DNA from: Mucilaginibacter sp. UR6-1
Lineage (GTDB): Bacteria; Bacteroidota; Bacteroidia; Sphingobacteriales; Sphingobacteriaceae
DNA length: 64,000 nt
Direction of reading: 5' to 3'
Assembly (NCBI RefSeq): GCF_020880975.1
Contig: NZ_JAJIWP010000007.1
Location: 1-64,000, forward strand
The position numbers and the translations under genes are program-made. A model generated the notes under the pieces. That model had not been told where the DNA came from and did not search any database. It saw only the letters and a list, made by a program, of their open reading frames with translations. This document shows, in pieces, positions 17,432 to 25,985 of the stretch. Each line of letters begins with the position of its first letter. The stretch's first letter is position 1.

Positions 17432-19660
17432 ATGCGTAAACTATTAATTATGACCTGTATAGCGGCATGTGGCTATACAGCAACGGCTCAGCGTGTACAA
17501 ATGCCGCAAGCCAAATTCAGCAAAGGCAACGAGGCCGCCTGGCGTGATCCCGGCTTTAACGATGCATCGTGGCAAAGCCTCAAAACCAGTAGCTTTTGGG
17601 AGAAACAAGGCATTGATTACAATGGCTATGCCTGGTACCGTATTCATGTAAACATCCCTTCATCATTAAAAACCAAATCGGCACTTAAAGATACGCTGCT
17701 GCTTAACCTGGCCTATATTGATGATTGCGATGAGGTGTTCTTTAACGGCAAAAAGGTAGGTCAAACCGGTCGTTTCCCCGAAGAGCAAGGCGGCTACTCT
17801 ACCGCTTATTCAAAGGAGCGTGCCTATCGCCTGGCTTTAAAGGATCTGACAATAAACTGGGATAAAGAGAACGTAATTGCCGTTAAGGTATATGACGGTG
17901 ATGGCGACGGCGGTATAGGCAATGGCACGCCTTACATTACCATACTTGATTATATTGATAACATAGTCATTAACACCAACAACAACTTTACGTTTGCTGA
18001 TGGTAATGTGAAAAAGGTAGTGAAGGTAATTAACAAAAATAAAGAGGCTGTTAAAGGTTTATTCACGGTGAGTGCTAAAGATGAGGAAACCGGGAAAATA
18101 ATATTCTCTAAAGAGTATGGCATTGGCTTTTTAGATAAAAGCGAATCGCCTAAAGAATACGTTGATATGCCCGTTGAGATTGCAGGGAAGCCGGGCATTA
18201 CCCTCACTTATAAATTTACCGAGCAAAAAACCGGTAAAAGCATCATCGCTACCGAGCAGCCTCCGTATATATTAACCCCTAAAGCACCCGAAACACCACG
18301 TATAAACGGGGCACAGGTAACCGGTGTAAGGCCAAATTCTCCGCTGATATACAAGGTAGCCGCGACAGGAAAAAAGCCACTAACATACTCCGCAGTGCAG
18401 TTGCCCGAAGGTTTGAAACTTGATGCCGCTACCGGGATCATCACAGGGGCAGTAGCTAAGGCAGGAGATTATCCGGTAAAAATTAGCGTAAAAAACACAT
18501 TGGGTACCACCAGCCGTACACTCACCATTAAGGTAGGAGATTTGCTGGCACTTACGCCTGCCATGGGCTGGAATAGCTGGAACTGCTGGGGCCTGTCGGT
18601 AACGGCTGATAAGGTAAAAAGCTCGGCACAGGCGCTTATTGATAAGGGTTTGATTGACCACGGCTGGACCTACATTAACGTTGATGATGCCTGGGAAGCA
18701 CCTGCCCGTGCTGCCGATGGTACAATAGTGACCAATGAAAAATTCCCGGATATGAAAGCTTTGGGCGATTGGCTGCATAGTCACGGACTAAAATTTGGTA
18801 TCTATTCATCACCGGGCAGGCTTACTTGCGGTGGTTACTTAGGTTCGCTGGGCCATGAGTTGCAGGATGCCGAAACGTATAACAAATGGGGCGTTGATTA
18901 CCTGAAACACGACTGGTGCTCGTACAGTGAAGTGGCCGGCAGCGATACCTCGCTCGAAACCTTTATGAAGCCTTACCGTGTTATGCAAAAAGCCTTACGC
19001 GCGCAGCCTCGTGATATTTACTATAGCCTTTGCCAGTACGGCATGAAAGATGTTTGGAAATGGGGCCCGCAGGTTGATGCCAATAGCTGGCGTACCACAG
19101 GCGATATTACCGACACCTGGGAAAGCCTGCACGAGATAGGCTTCCGTCAGTATAAAATATCTGAATACGCCAAACCAGGCCGCTGGAACGACCCGGATAT
19201 GCTGATTGTAGGCAAGGTAGGCTGGAGCGGTAGTTTACGCAATACCCGTTTAACACCCGATGAGCAATACACCCACATCAGCCTGTGGAGCTTGCTGGCC
19301 TCACCCTTGCTAATAGGTTGCGATATTGTCCAGATGGACGACTTTACCCTCAACCTGCTCACCAACGATGAGGTAATTGCCGTTAACCAGGATGTACTGG
19401 GTAAACAAGCCCGCCGCGTATTGGCCAAGGATAATTACGAGGTTTATGTTAAGGAGCTTGCCGATGGCAGCAAAGCGGTAGGTTTCTTTAATCTGAGTGA
19501 TAAGTACCGCAGCATTTCTGTAAACCCATCTGACATTGGTTTAAGCCCTGCAGCGCAGGTGCGTGATGTATGGCGGCAAAAGGATTTAGGTAAAGCCGCA
19601 AGCGGTTTTAGCTATAAACTTGCGCCGCACGGGGTAATGATGATCAAAGTAAAAAGTTAA
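17432..19660 (+). CDS. Secreted GH27 alpha-galactosidase with N-terminal binding domains
   Basis: This 742-residue enzyme has a signal peptide (cleavage near residue 20) and a GH2-like jelly-roll sugar-binding domain (about 30-185, WYRIHVNIP, DEVFFNGKKVGQTG). A beta-sandwich region and a putative Ig-like domain (about 290-367, LPEGLKLDAATGIITG) follow, then a GH27 barrel (about 372-742). The barrel carries MGWNSWNCWG, INVDDAW, the nucleophile Asp494 in LKHDWC and the WNDPDML acid/base motif at 585-591. GH27 enzymes release alpha-linked galactose by a retaining mechanism; alpha-N-acetylgalactosaminidase or isomaltodextranase activity is possible. It is extracytoplasmic and stands alone. Confidence 0.92.
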   Translation: MRKLLIMTCIAACGYTATAQRVQMPQAKFSKGNEAAWRDPGFNDASWQSLKTSSFWEKQGIDYNGYAWYRIHVNIPSSLKTKSALKDTLLLNLAYIDDCDEVFFNGKKVGQTGRFPEEQGGYSTAYSKERAYRLALKDLTINWDKENVIAVKVYDGDGDGGIGNGTPYITILDYIDNIVINTNNNFTFADGNVKKVVKVINKNKEAVKGLFTVSAKDEETGKIIFSKEYGIGFLDKSESPKEYVDMPVEIAGKPGITLTYKFTEQKTGKSIIATEQPPYILTPKAPETPRINGAQVTGVRPNSPLIYKVAATGKKPLTYSAVQLPEGLKLDAATGIITGAVAKAGDYPVKISVKNTLGTTSRTLTIKVGDLLALTPAMGWNSWNCWGLSVTADKVKSSAQALIDKGLIDHGWTYINVDDAWEAPARAADGTIVTNEKFPDMKALGDWLHSHGLKFGIYSSPGRLTCGGYLGSLGHELQDAETYNKWGVDYLKHDWCSYSEVAGSDTSLETFMKPYRVMQKALRAQPRDIYYSLCQYGMKDVWKWGPQVDANSWRTTGDITDTWESLHEIGFRQYKISEYAKPGRWNDPDMLIVGKVGWSGSLRNTRLTPDEQYTHISLWSLLASPLLIGCDIVQMDDFTLNLLTNDEVIAVNQDVLGKQARRVLAKDNYEVYVKELADGSKAVGFFNLSDKYRSISVNPSDIGLSPAAQVRDVWRQKDLGKAASGFSYKLAPHGVMMIKVKS

Positions 19661-19694
19661 TCAATATGCACAACAGGCATCATATGCAAATAGC

Positions 19695-19702
19695 TATATT
19701 TG
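19695..19702 (+). promoter_or_regulatory. -7 promoter element (TATATTTG) close to a start codon
   Basis: This is a perfect TAnnTTTG match ending only 3 bases before the first ATG of the phosphotransferase gene (19706, next ATG 19709). The message may have almost no 5' leader. Confidence 0.5.
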
Positions 19703-19705
19703 TGT

Positions 19706-20731
19706 ATGATGCCTGTTTTTCCCACCCAATACTCCACTTTATCGGCCGTTGCCTTAAACAGTGCCCTGCAGGAGAGTTATGGCTTACCGGGCACCACCTG
19801 CCGCCTGCTTATTCGCAATGTGAGTGATACCTATTTACTGGAGAGCGCTGCCAATAAATACATCTTTAAAATATACCGCGACTTTCACCGTAAACGGGAT
19901 GAGATCAAAGCCGAGGTAGAACTGCTCAACATCCTGAAATCCGCAGGGGTAAAAGTATCCTATCCGCTAACAGATAAAAGCGGGCATCAGCTACAGGAGT
20001 TTAACGCAGCCGAGGGTATACGCTATGGCGTATTGTTCAGCTTCGCGAAGGGAGAGCCGGTATATGACCTTTCGTCGGAACACCTGAAGACACTTGGGCA
20101 TGAGATGGCGCATTTTCATAACATCAGCAGTAAAACCAAACTGCAATACCCACGGCCTGAGTTTACGGTTGATACGATGTTGCTGCAACCGGTTAAAGTA
20201 GTTGCCCCGGCTTTTAAGAATCTGCCTGATGAATACGCGCTGCTCAAAGAGTTATCAGCCAAAGTAGCCGACAAGATTAAGAGCTTTGATACCTCGAAAT
20301 TCAGCTACGGTTATTGCCATTACGATTTTTTACCCAAGAACTTCCATTTTGAGAATGCCCACACCCTTACCTTTTTCGATTTTGATTTTTGCGGATGGGG
20401 GATGCTGGCCAATGACATAGCCTCATTTTACGTGCATTATTTCATGGAAACAACCCTCAATAAGATCACGAAAGAAAGAGGCGAGGCTGACTTTCAGTTA
20501 TTTATTGATGCCTACCGCGAAGTGCGCCCTTTTACTGAGGAAGAACTGGAGGCTGTGCCCTACCTGGGTTTTGCCTTTTGGGTGTTTTACCTGCGTTTTC
20601 AGTTTGAGAACTACGATGATTGGTCGAACTCCTTTTTTAACGACCGCTTTTTGCGCGAACGCATACGTATACTAAAGCTTTGGGCTGATCGGCACTTAAT
20701 TTTTAAGGCTAAAGTTGGCCGGTTTGATTAA
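19706..20731 (+). CDS. APH-family phosphotransferase (homoserine kinase II-like)
   Basis: This 341-residue protein has the aminoglycoside-phosphotransferase / choline-kinase fold. The N-lobe has YLLESAANKYIFKIYRDF with the ATP-binding Lys, and LGHEMAHFHNI lies between the lobes. The catalytic loop is YCHYDFLPKNFHF (Asp base and Asn metal ligand), and the metal-binding motif is FFDFDFCGWG. These enzymes phosphorylate hydroxyl groups of small molecules such as homoserine, choline or sugars; the substrate is not readable, and antibiotic resistance should not be assumed. The start is 19706 or 19709, both just after a -7 element. Confidence 0.85.
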   Translation: MMPVFPTQYSTLSAVALNSALQESYGLPGTTCRLLIRNVSDTYLLESAANKYIFKIYRDFHRKRDEIKAEVELLNILKSAGVKVSYPLTDKSGHQLQEFNAAEGIRYGVLFSFAKGEPVYDLSSEHLKTLGHEMAHFHNISSKTKLQYPRPEFTVDTMLLQPVKVVAPAFKNLPDEYALLKELSAKVADKIKSFDTSKFSYGYCHYDFLPKNFHFENAHTLTFFDFDFCGWGMLANDIASFYVHYFMETTLNKITKERGEADFQLFIDAYREVRPFTEEELEAVPYLGFAFWVFYLRFQFENYDDWSNSFFNDRFLRERIRILKLWADRHLIFKAKVGRFD

Positions 20732-20777
20732 TGGCATTTTCTTGCTTAATTTGTTTATTCGATCTAAATAAACATTC

Positions 20778-21692
20778 ATGAAAAAATTATACATCCTTTT
20801 ACTGGTTCAGTTGATATGTGTGGGTGCTATGGCCCAATCAAAGCTGGAGCAGGACAGGCAGGCAATCCGTGCGCTGGCAGGCTATTATAAAGTTACCTTT
20901 AATTATGCCGAAACCTTTGCGCCCGATACCGCTTACAAGTTCCATCCGCGTTATCATTCATGGGGGTACGAATGGGCGGTTATTGAGGAGGATTCGCCTA
21001 AAAAAATTGTGATACAGCACCTGCTGGTAGTGGGCGATAGCATGGTGATCAAACACTGGCGCGAGGATTGGCAATATGAGGAGCCGACTATGTTATCCTT
21101 CGATCAGGGTAATACCTGGAAAAAGGTAACGCTTAAACCAGCCGAGGTAAAAGGCCGCTGGGTACAAAAGGTATTTCAGGTTGATGATAGTCCGCGGTAT
21201 GAGAGTATAGGTACCTGGGTGCATGTTGATGGCCGCCACCAATGGCAAAGCGAAACCGATTCGCCGCTGCCACGCCGTGAATTCACTAAACGTAGCGATT
21301 ATAATGTACTACGCCGTACCAACCGTGTGTACCTGACACCGGAGGGCTGGATGTTTGAGCAGGATAATAAGAAGATCATCCGCTCGGCAACCGGCGATAA
21401 GCTGTTGGCACAGGAAAAAGGCTATGAAGAATTTACCAGGGCCGACGAAAAGGAATTTGCCTATGCTAAACAATGGTGGGCCGGGCAAAAAGGTTACTGG
21501 GCCGATGTGCGCAAAGTATGGGATGATCTGTACGCTAAGAATGCCACCGTTAAAATAAACCAAAAGGTTGACGGCAAAATATTGTTTGAAAAGCTTTTTG
21601 AGCTGGGCGATCAGTCCGTAAAAGAAAAATGGGATTCAGCCAAAAACAAACAGGAAGCCGAGAAAGCTATTAAGGCGCACTTAGCATCTTAG
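20778..21692 (+). CDS. Secreted DUF6607 family protein
   Basis: This 304-residue protein has a signal peptide (MKKLYILLLVQLICVGAMAQ). The mature sequence matches the DUF6607 family by my recognition of QDRQAIRALAGYYKVTFNYAE, shown here only by its first and last parts, then HPRYHSWGYEWAVI, KHWREDWQYE and the later WMFEQDN region. The family is widespread in Bacteroidota and Proteobacteria, has no known function and is rich in aromatic and acidic residues. No catalytic motif is evident. It is convergent with the DUF2200 gene across a 12-bp hairpin. Confidence 0.8.
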   Translation: MKKLYILLLVQLICVGAMAQSKLEQDRQAIRALAGYYKVTFNYAETFAPDTAYKFHPRYHSWGYEWAVIEEDSPKKIVIQHLLVVGDSMVIKHWREDWQYEEPTMLSFDQGNTWKKVTLKPAEVKGRWVQKVFQVDDSPRYESIGTWVHVDGRHQWQSETDSPLPRREFTKRSDYNVLRRTNRVYLTPEGWMFEQDNKKIIRSATGDKLLAQEKGYEEFTRADEKEFAYAKQWWAGQKGYWADVRKVWDDLYAKNATVKINQKVDGKILFEKLFELGDQSVKEKWDSAKNKQEAEKAIKAHLAS

Positions 21693-21705
21693 TAAGAAGT
21701 AGCAG

Positions 21706-21754
21706 TGGCGGTTGCAGTAGTAGTTTAATGGAGTATTGCTCGCTGCAACCGCCA
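21706..21754. terminator. Inverted repeat between convergent genes
   Basis: A perfect 12-bp stem (21706-21717, TGGCGGTTGCAG, with 21743-21754) surrounds a 25-base loop between two convergent genes. No T run follows, so it may be a bidirectional transcription block or a repeat. Confidence 0.45.
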
Positions 21755-21782
21755 ATAGGGTAACTGTATTCAGCTTGATAAT

Positions 21783-22136
21783 TTACTTACGCAGTATTTT
21801 TTCCATGGCTTTGCCCTTGGCCAGCTCATCGATCAGTTTATCCAGGTAACGAACCTTTTGCATCAGCGGGTCTTCAATATCTTCAACCCTATAGCCGCAA
21901 ATTATACCGGTTATTTTTGCAACATTAGGGTTGAGTTTTGGTGCCTGCGTAAAAAAAGTTTCAAAATCGGTTTTGTCATCAATCACTGATTGCAGTATTT
22001 GTTCGTTATACCCCGTAAGCCAGAAGATGATCTCGTCTACCTCGGCCTTGGTGCGCCCCTTTTTCTCCGCCTTGTTAATATAATGCGGGTAAACACTGGC
22101 GAACGACATTCTGTAAACCCTTTCGTTGTTTGTCAT
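21783..22136 (-). CDS. DUF2200 family protein
   Basis: This 117-residue soluble protein matches the DUF2200 family: [14 protein letters not shown] at the N-terminus, [19 protein letters not shown], and [18 protein letters not shown]. The family is small and conserved across many bacteria without an assigned biochemical role. There is no signal peptide, so it is cytosolic. It lies 35 bases downstream of ybaB on the same strand and is probably cotranscribed with it. Confidence 0.85.
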   Translation of the reverse strand: MTNNERVYRMSFASVYPHYINKAEKKGRTKAEVDEIIFWLTGYNEQILQSVIDDKTDFETFFTQAPKLNPNVAKITGIICGYRVEDIEDPLMQKVRYLDKLIDELAKGKAMEKILRK

Positions 22137-22171
22137 ATTAGCACGTTCAAGAAAGTTAGCATTATTATAAA

Positions 22172-22477
22172 CTATTGCCCGAACATGCCACCCAGCCCGC
22201 CGAACATGTCTTTGGCTATGGCAGCGGTTTCGGCCTGGCTAACGTTGTCGGCTTGCTCAATGGCCTTGTTAAGGGCAACCACTAATAGTTCTTCCACTTC
22301 TTCCTTATCGGCATCGGCGTAAAACGCTTCGTCAATAGTAACCGATTGAATTACTTTGTTGCCATTGGCTGTTACGGTTATCTTTCCGCCCTCGGCAGTG
22401 CCGGTTACGGTGATGCCGTCTAATCTCTTTTTTACTTCGCCAGCCTTTTGCTGGGCCTCAAATAATTTATCAAACAT
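22172..22477 (-). CDS. ybaB: YbaB/EbfC family nucleoid-associated protein
   Basis: This 101-residue protein has the YbaB/EbfC pattern: an N-terminal helix rich in Gln, Lys and Ala ([18 protein letters not shown]), a central beta sheet with [18 protein letters not shown], and a C-terminal helix ending in a Gly/Met-rich tail ([10 protein letters not shown]). Family members are homodimers that bind DNA with little sequence specificity and help organise the nucleoid. In many genomes the gene follows dnaX and precedes recR, but neither is here. Confidence 0.93.
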   Translation of the reverse strand: MFDKLFEAQQKAGEVKKRLDGITVTGTAEGGKITVTANGNKVIQSVTIDEAFYADADKEEVEELLVVALNKAIEQADNVSQAETAAIAKDMFGGLGGMFGQ

Positions 22478-22496
22478 AAGTTCTGAATTTTATCAG

Positions 22497-22579
22497 GTCA
22501 TTGCGAGCGGCAGCGAAGCAATCTTCAGGATACTCCCGTGGACAGGCTGCTTTGGGATTGCTTCGTACCTCGCAATGAC
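22497..22579. repeat. Palindromic repeat A (GTCATTGCGAGC type)
   Basis: The left arm GTCATTGCGAG pairs with the right arm CTCGCAATGAC, and an inner CGAAGCAATC pairs with GATTGCTTCG. Together they form a long two-part hairpin of about 83 bases. Confidence 0.8.
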
Positions 22580-22610
22580 GTGTTTGTGTTTTATCTATAT
22601 TTTGTTATCC

Positions 22611-22693
22611 TGTCATTTCGAGCGATAGCGAGAAATCTGCTCGTGTTCTTAGCCCGGCAACAGATTTCTCCTCGTACCTCGTTCGAAATGACA
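22611..22693. repeat. Palindromic repeat B (GTCATTTCGAGC type)
   Basis: It has the same overall architecture as repeat A, but the outer arms read GTCATTTCGA and TCGAAATGAC and the inner arms AGAAATCTG and CAGATTTCT. Both sides of the stem have changed together. Confidence 0.8.
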
Positions 22694-22720
22694 AGTTTTT
22701 TCAGTGTATGTATAATTCAT

Positions 22721-22805
22721 GTCATTGCGAGCGACAGCGAAGCAATCTCTTCAGCATATTCCTGTGGACAGGCTGCTTGGGGATTGCTTCGTACCTGGCA
22801 ATGAC
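22721..22805. repeat. Palindromic repeat C (GTCATTGCGAGC type)
   Basis: This close relative of repeat A also shares the central TGTGGACAGGCTGCTT segment. The 406-base gap between ybaB and the serine hydrolase gene is largely filled by repeats A, B and C. Confidence 0.8.
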
Positions 22806-22854
22806 GCGTTTTTGTAAAATCTTTCCCCCTTCGTCTATGCAACAAGTTATTATT

Positions 22855-22880
22855 CAAAAACCCCCTTTAGGGGCTGGGGG
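22855..22880 (-). terminator. Terminator of the serine hydrolase gene
   Basis: Read on the minus strand, CCCCC pairs with GGGGG around a 10-base loop and is followed by five T residues, a few bases past the stop codon. Confidence 0.55.
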
Positions 22881-22883
22881 CTC

Positions 22884-24098
22884 CTAATCCTCTGCCGCGT
22901 CGCCTTGCCCGGTATACGCGTTTTTACGTACAATAGGCATGCCTGTTATTTTAAACAGGTCATCAAGCTGCAGCAAACTACCGTTAGCTAAGTTAGATAA
23001 CAACACAATGGTGACATCGTTTTTAAGATCACGTAAATAAATGTGCCTGAAACCATGCCACCAACCGGTATGGTAAGCCACTTTTTGGCCGGGGCCGTCA
23101 AACGTACGCCAGCCGTAGCCGTAGCTAAAGTGACCGCGCAGCAAGGGGTTATGCGCAGTATATGCCGAATCCTGTGTTTCTTTTTTCAGCAGGATGCCCG
23201 CGCGCAAAGCACGGTCAAACAAAAACAGATCAGCTACGGTGCTGTAAATGCCCTTATCGCCTACAGGGCCATCCAAAAAATTTTGCACTACCGAGTAGCG
23301 CCACTGCCCGCGATCATGCCCTACCACATCAACCGGAATTTTTTCATACACTGCTTTTGAATACACCGCCGTATGGTGCATGCCTGCCGGATCGAATATG
23401 TTTTCTTTCATAAACTCGGCATAGCTTTTACCGCTAACTTTTTCAATAATGGCACCCAGTACCATGTAGTTGGAGTTGTTGTATAAAAAGCGCTTGTTTG
23501 GCGTATTAAATGGCGCGGGTTTATATTGGGCTATCAAGTCCATGGCATCCTTATTGGTAAGCCCTTTGCGTTGATCGCGGTGTTCCTTACGGTACAGGTC
23601 ATCAATAAAGTAAACATAGTTCATCATGCCCGAGCGGTGAGTAAGCAGCAGGCGTATGGTAACACCGTCATATGGAAAATTCGAAAAAAAGGCCTTTACA
23701 TCCTGATCGAGCTTAATTTTACCCTGCTCTATCAGCATCATAATGGCGGTGCCCGTCATGGTTTTGGTGATGGATGCCAACTCGAACTTTGAGCCGAGCT
23801 CAAGGCTGTCGCGTATCAGGTAATTGGCCCAGCCGAATGATTTTTCATAGATGATCTTGCCTTTTTTAGCAACCAGTACGTTGCCGTTAAAGCCACGCTT
23901 TTTATGCAGGGCCTGCATAAACTCATCTATCTTTTTATCTTCCTTTTTGGGGTCGTATTTTAAAAGGGCTACGGTATCAAAGTTTACCTTTTCGCCGTCG
24001 CGGGTGGTGGCTTTCTTTTTGTCGGAAGAGCACGAAGCAAACAACAGCAGGCACAATGCGGGGGTAAAAACGCACTTAATCACAAATCTCATATACAA
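22884..24098 (-). CDS. Serine hydrolase lipoprotein (class C beta-lactamase / PBP4*-like)
   Basis: This 404-residue protein has a lipoprotein signal peptide ending at Cys23 (LLFASC), so it should be anchored in the envelope. The catalytic domain has the nucleophile Ser109 in SITK (SxxK), the YNN triad residue region in RFLYNNSNYMVLG, and a late HTGWWHGFRH motif in place of KTG. These are marks of the class C beta-lactamase/esterase/DD-peptidase superfamily. Likely roles are peptide or ester hydrolysis; beta-lactam resistance cannot be concluded. A second ATG at 24092 could be the start. It has its own terminator. Confidence 0.88.
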   Translation of the reverse strand: MYMRFVIKCVFTPALCLLLFASCSSDKKKATTRDGEKVNFDTVALLKYDPKKEDKKIDEFMQALHKKRGFNGNVLVAKKGKIIYEKSFGWANYLIRDSLELGSKFELASITKTMTGTAIMMLIEQGKIKLDQDVKAFFSNFPYDGVTIRLLLTHRSGMMNYVYFIDDLYRKEHRDQRKGLTNKDAMDLIAQYKPAPFNTPNKRFLYNNSNYMVLGAIIEKVSGKSYAEFMKENIFDPAGMHHTAVYSKAVYEKIPVDVVGHDRGQWRYSVVQNFLDGPVGDKGIYSTVADLFLFDRALRAGILLKKETQDSAYTAHNPLLRGHFSYGYGWRTFDGPGQKVAYHTGWWHGFRHIYLRDLKNDVTIVLLSNLANGSLLQLDDLFKITGMPIVRKNAYTGQGDAAED

Positions 24099-24283
24099 TA
24101 TATATCCAGTCGATAAAACGAGGGAGAAAAATAGAAATTATACAGCAGCTAAATAATAAATGTTTTTAAATATTATTAACATTATAGTAACCGGCAGTTT
24201 ATTACAGTTGCGCAGTGTAAATATTTGTTTATTAAATAAATGCCTGCAAGGTAACTTAAACACGTTTTTTGTACAATTGTAAT

Positions 24284-25219
24284 ATGAAGTTCACCAAAGC
24301 CCCGCATGGCCTTATTACCATACTTGCCTTATTTGTAGTACTTAGCGGTTGCTATGAAAAACCGAAGAAAAAGGTAGATGTTAAGCCATCATTTAAAAAA
24401 GTATGGGGTATAAAATATACCGAGATAAAGCGCTGGCTTGCCAATGGGCTTACATTTGATAAGGGCGGTTACCAACTCGAGCCGGAGTGGCTCATGTCAT
24501 TCCCTTCGGATGATTCGGCCAATATATACAGCCCGGAGCGTAAGGTATTCTACAACTTCCCGGTAACGTACGATCATGATTCGATAGTGAACATGGCACG
24601 TAGCTGGCTGCGCGTTAAAAAGGTAAGCAAGGATAGCCTGGTATTCCAGATCCTGAAAGTAGAGGGTACCACCATTTATTTGGAGGATTCAAAGTTTTAC
24701 ATGACCTTGTATGCCGACGATTACATTAAAAACGTGCTGAAAACGGATGCCAAAACACTGATGCGCCCCTCAAAGGCGGATACGGCATTCATCAGGGCGC
24801 GGTCTGAATATGTGAATACCCATCCGGATACGGCCTTTGCCGCGCGCGAGCCGGCACAGTTCATCAGCAAAAGCCCTAATGTAAAGGTAGAAAAGGTTGA
24901 AGTACATGCGGAGGCCATTCGTTTTGATAATGTTGACCCGCAGGACGCCTATATGTATCCGGAATACAATATCACCATAAAAAAGGCTTACAGCGATTTT
25001 AAGTTTACCTTTGCCGCCTTTGTTGATGGCAGCGGCGGCTTGCATTTTGATAAACCCCTGATTGCCATTATGCCCGATGATTACGAGCAAAAGGTAAAGG
25101 TAATGAAGGGTGTAATGGATGGCTACCTTAAACTGTACCTCACAACCCTGCCCGGCACCACGTTGGGTATACCGCATACCAGCCGGGTAACGCTGCGTGT
25201 AAAAGGTATAAAAGGCTAA
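24284..25219 (+). CDS. Hypothetical lipoprotein, 311 residues
   Basis: I do not recognise the family. The ATG at 24284 starts a lipoprotein signal (ITILALFVVLSGC), so I prefer it to an in-frame TTG 15 bases upstream. The mature part has mixed alpha/beta character with many Lys and Asp residues and no recognisable enzymatic motif. It contains a region of alternating hydrophobic residues (MYPEYNITIKKAYSDFKFTF) that suggests beta strands. It is transcribed divergently from the serine hydrolase, and its stop lies 2 bases from that of the convergent next gene. Confidence 0.75.
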   Translation: MKFTKAPHGLITILALFVVLSGCYEKPKKKVDVKPSFKKVWGIKYTEIKRWLANGLTFDKGGYQLEPEWLMSFPSDDSANIYSPERKVFYNFPVTYDHDSIVNMARSWLRVKKVSKDSLVFQILKVEGTTIYLEDSKFYMTLYADDYIKNVLKTDAKTLMRPSKADTAFIRARSEYVNTHPDTAFAAREPAQFISKSPNVKVEKVEVHAEAIRFDNVDPQDAYMYPEYNITIKKAYSDFKFTFAAFVDGSGGLHFDKPLIAIMPDDYEQKVKVMKGVMDGYLKLYLTTLPGTTLGIPHTSRVTLRVKGIKG

Positions 25220-25221
25220 GC

Positions 25222-25821
25222 TTATTTGCAGTTTGCCAGGTGGGCGGTATATTCACCTATAAATTCATTACGGTAGCCCTGGTATTCGGCAACGGTTTTG
25301 AAGTGGCTTTTATCCGCTTCAATATTATTAAAGTATAGATAGATAATGGTGTTGTCACCGGGAAAAATAACGAATATGCCCAATGTTTGGGCCTCATTTA
25401 TCCCGGCACGGCTCAGGCCAAAAACCTTGTAGCCATTATAATCAATCTCAAGCAGCTTGCCGGTGGTTTCCATACCGGTTGATTGCGCGTTAAGATAGTT
25501 CAGGTTGGCCAGTACATTCTTTTTGTCCTGCTCGTAGTTTTCGGGTTGGCTAAGTTCAACCTTCATATTTACAAAAGGCGCTTTCTTTTTGTTGTTGTAA
25601 AGGATGCGGTACCCATCGGTAATAGTGATGGTTGTTTCGCCGGTGCCAGTTGCAAGTGCGCGCGTTTTTTCAGCATCGGCAGGGAGCTTTTCGGCGGGCT
25701 GCGCCTTTAAATTTCCGGTTTTTTTAAATGATAAGTAGCATTGTTTGATTCCATCCTGCGGTGTAAAAGCGCACAGGACGATGAGTGTTAAGAGGGCTAT
25801 TAATATTACCGGCTTTTTCAT
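25222..25821 (-). CDS. Hypothetical exported protein, 199 residues
   Basis: I do not recognise the family. The N-terminus is a signal peptide (MKKPVILIALLTLIVLCAF), so the protein is exported. The mature domain has TTITITDGYRILYNNKKKAPFVNMKVEL, shown here only to its first and last parts, and a C-terminal FPGDNTIIYLYFNN strand pair. Cys residues lie near both ends of the mature protein (QCYLSF and LANCK) and could form a disulfide. A perfect -7 promoter element lies 11 bases upstream of the ATG. Confidence 0.75.
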   Translation of the reverse strand: MKKPVILIALLTLIVLCAFTPQDGIKQCYLSFKKTGNLKAQPAEKLPADAEKTRALATGTGETTITITDGYRILYNNKKKAPFVNMKVELSQPENYEQDKKNVLANLNYLNAQSTGMETTGKLLEIDYNGYKVFGLSRAGINEAQTLGIFVIFPGDNTIIYLYFNNIEADKSHFKTVAEYQGYRNEFIGEYTAHLANCK

Positions 25822-25832
25822 GATGAGGTATA

Positions 25833-25840
25833 CAAATGTA
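25833..25840 (-). promoter_or_regulatory. -7 promoter element (TACATTTG)
   Basis: On the minus strand this is a perfect TAnnTTTG match, 11 bases before the ATG of the exported hypothetical protein. Confidence 0.5.
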
Positions 25841-25932
25841 TTGTGTTTGCTTTAAAGACGAGCGATATGTAAATATCGTTGCATCAATATGTGAAATTTC
25901 TACCCGGGTGCTATCAAAATTATTAAAATATA

Positions 25933-25964
25933 TTGCCGCGTAGTTTGTATAAGGGTTAACTTTG
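25933..25964 (+). promoter_or_regulatory. Promoter of fumC
   Basis: A TTG at 25933-25935 is followed after 21 bases by a perfect -7 element TAACTTTG at 25957-25964, the usual Bacteroidota spacing. The ATG of fumC is 21 bases further on. Confidence 0.6.
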
Positions 25965-25985
25965 CCCAGCAAAAAATACATCCGT

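Noticed and set aside
22884-24098. Calling the serine hydrolase a beta-lactamase
   Set aside because: The fold covers esterases, peptidases and beta-lactamases, and the KTG box is replaced by HTG, so the activity cannot be fixed.
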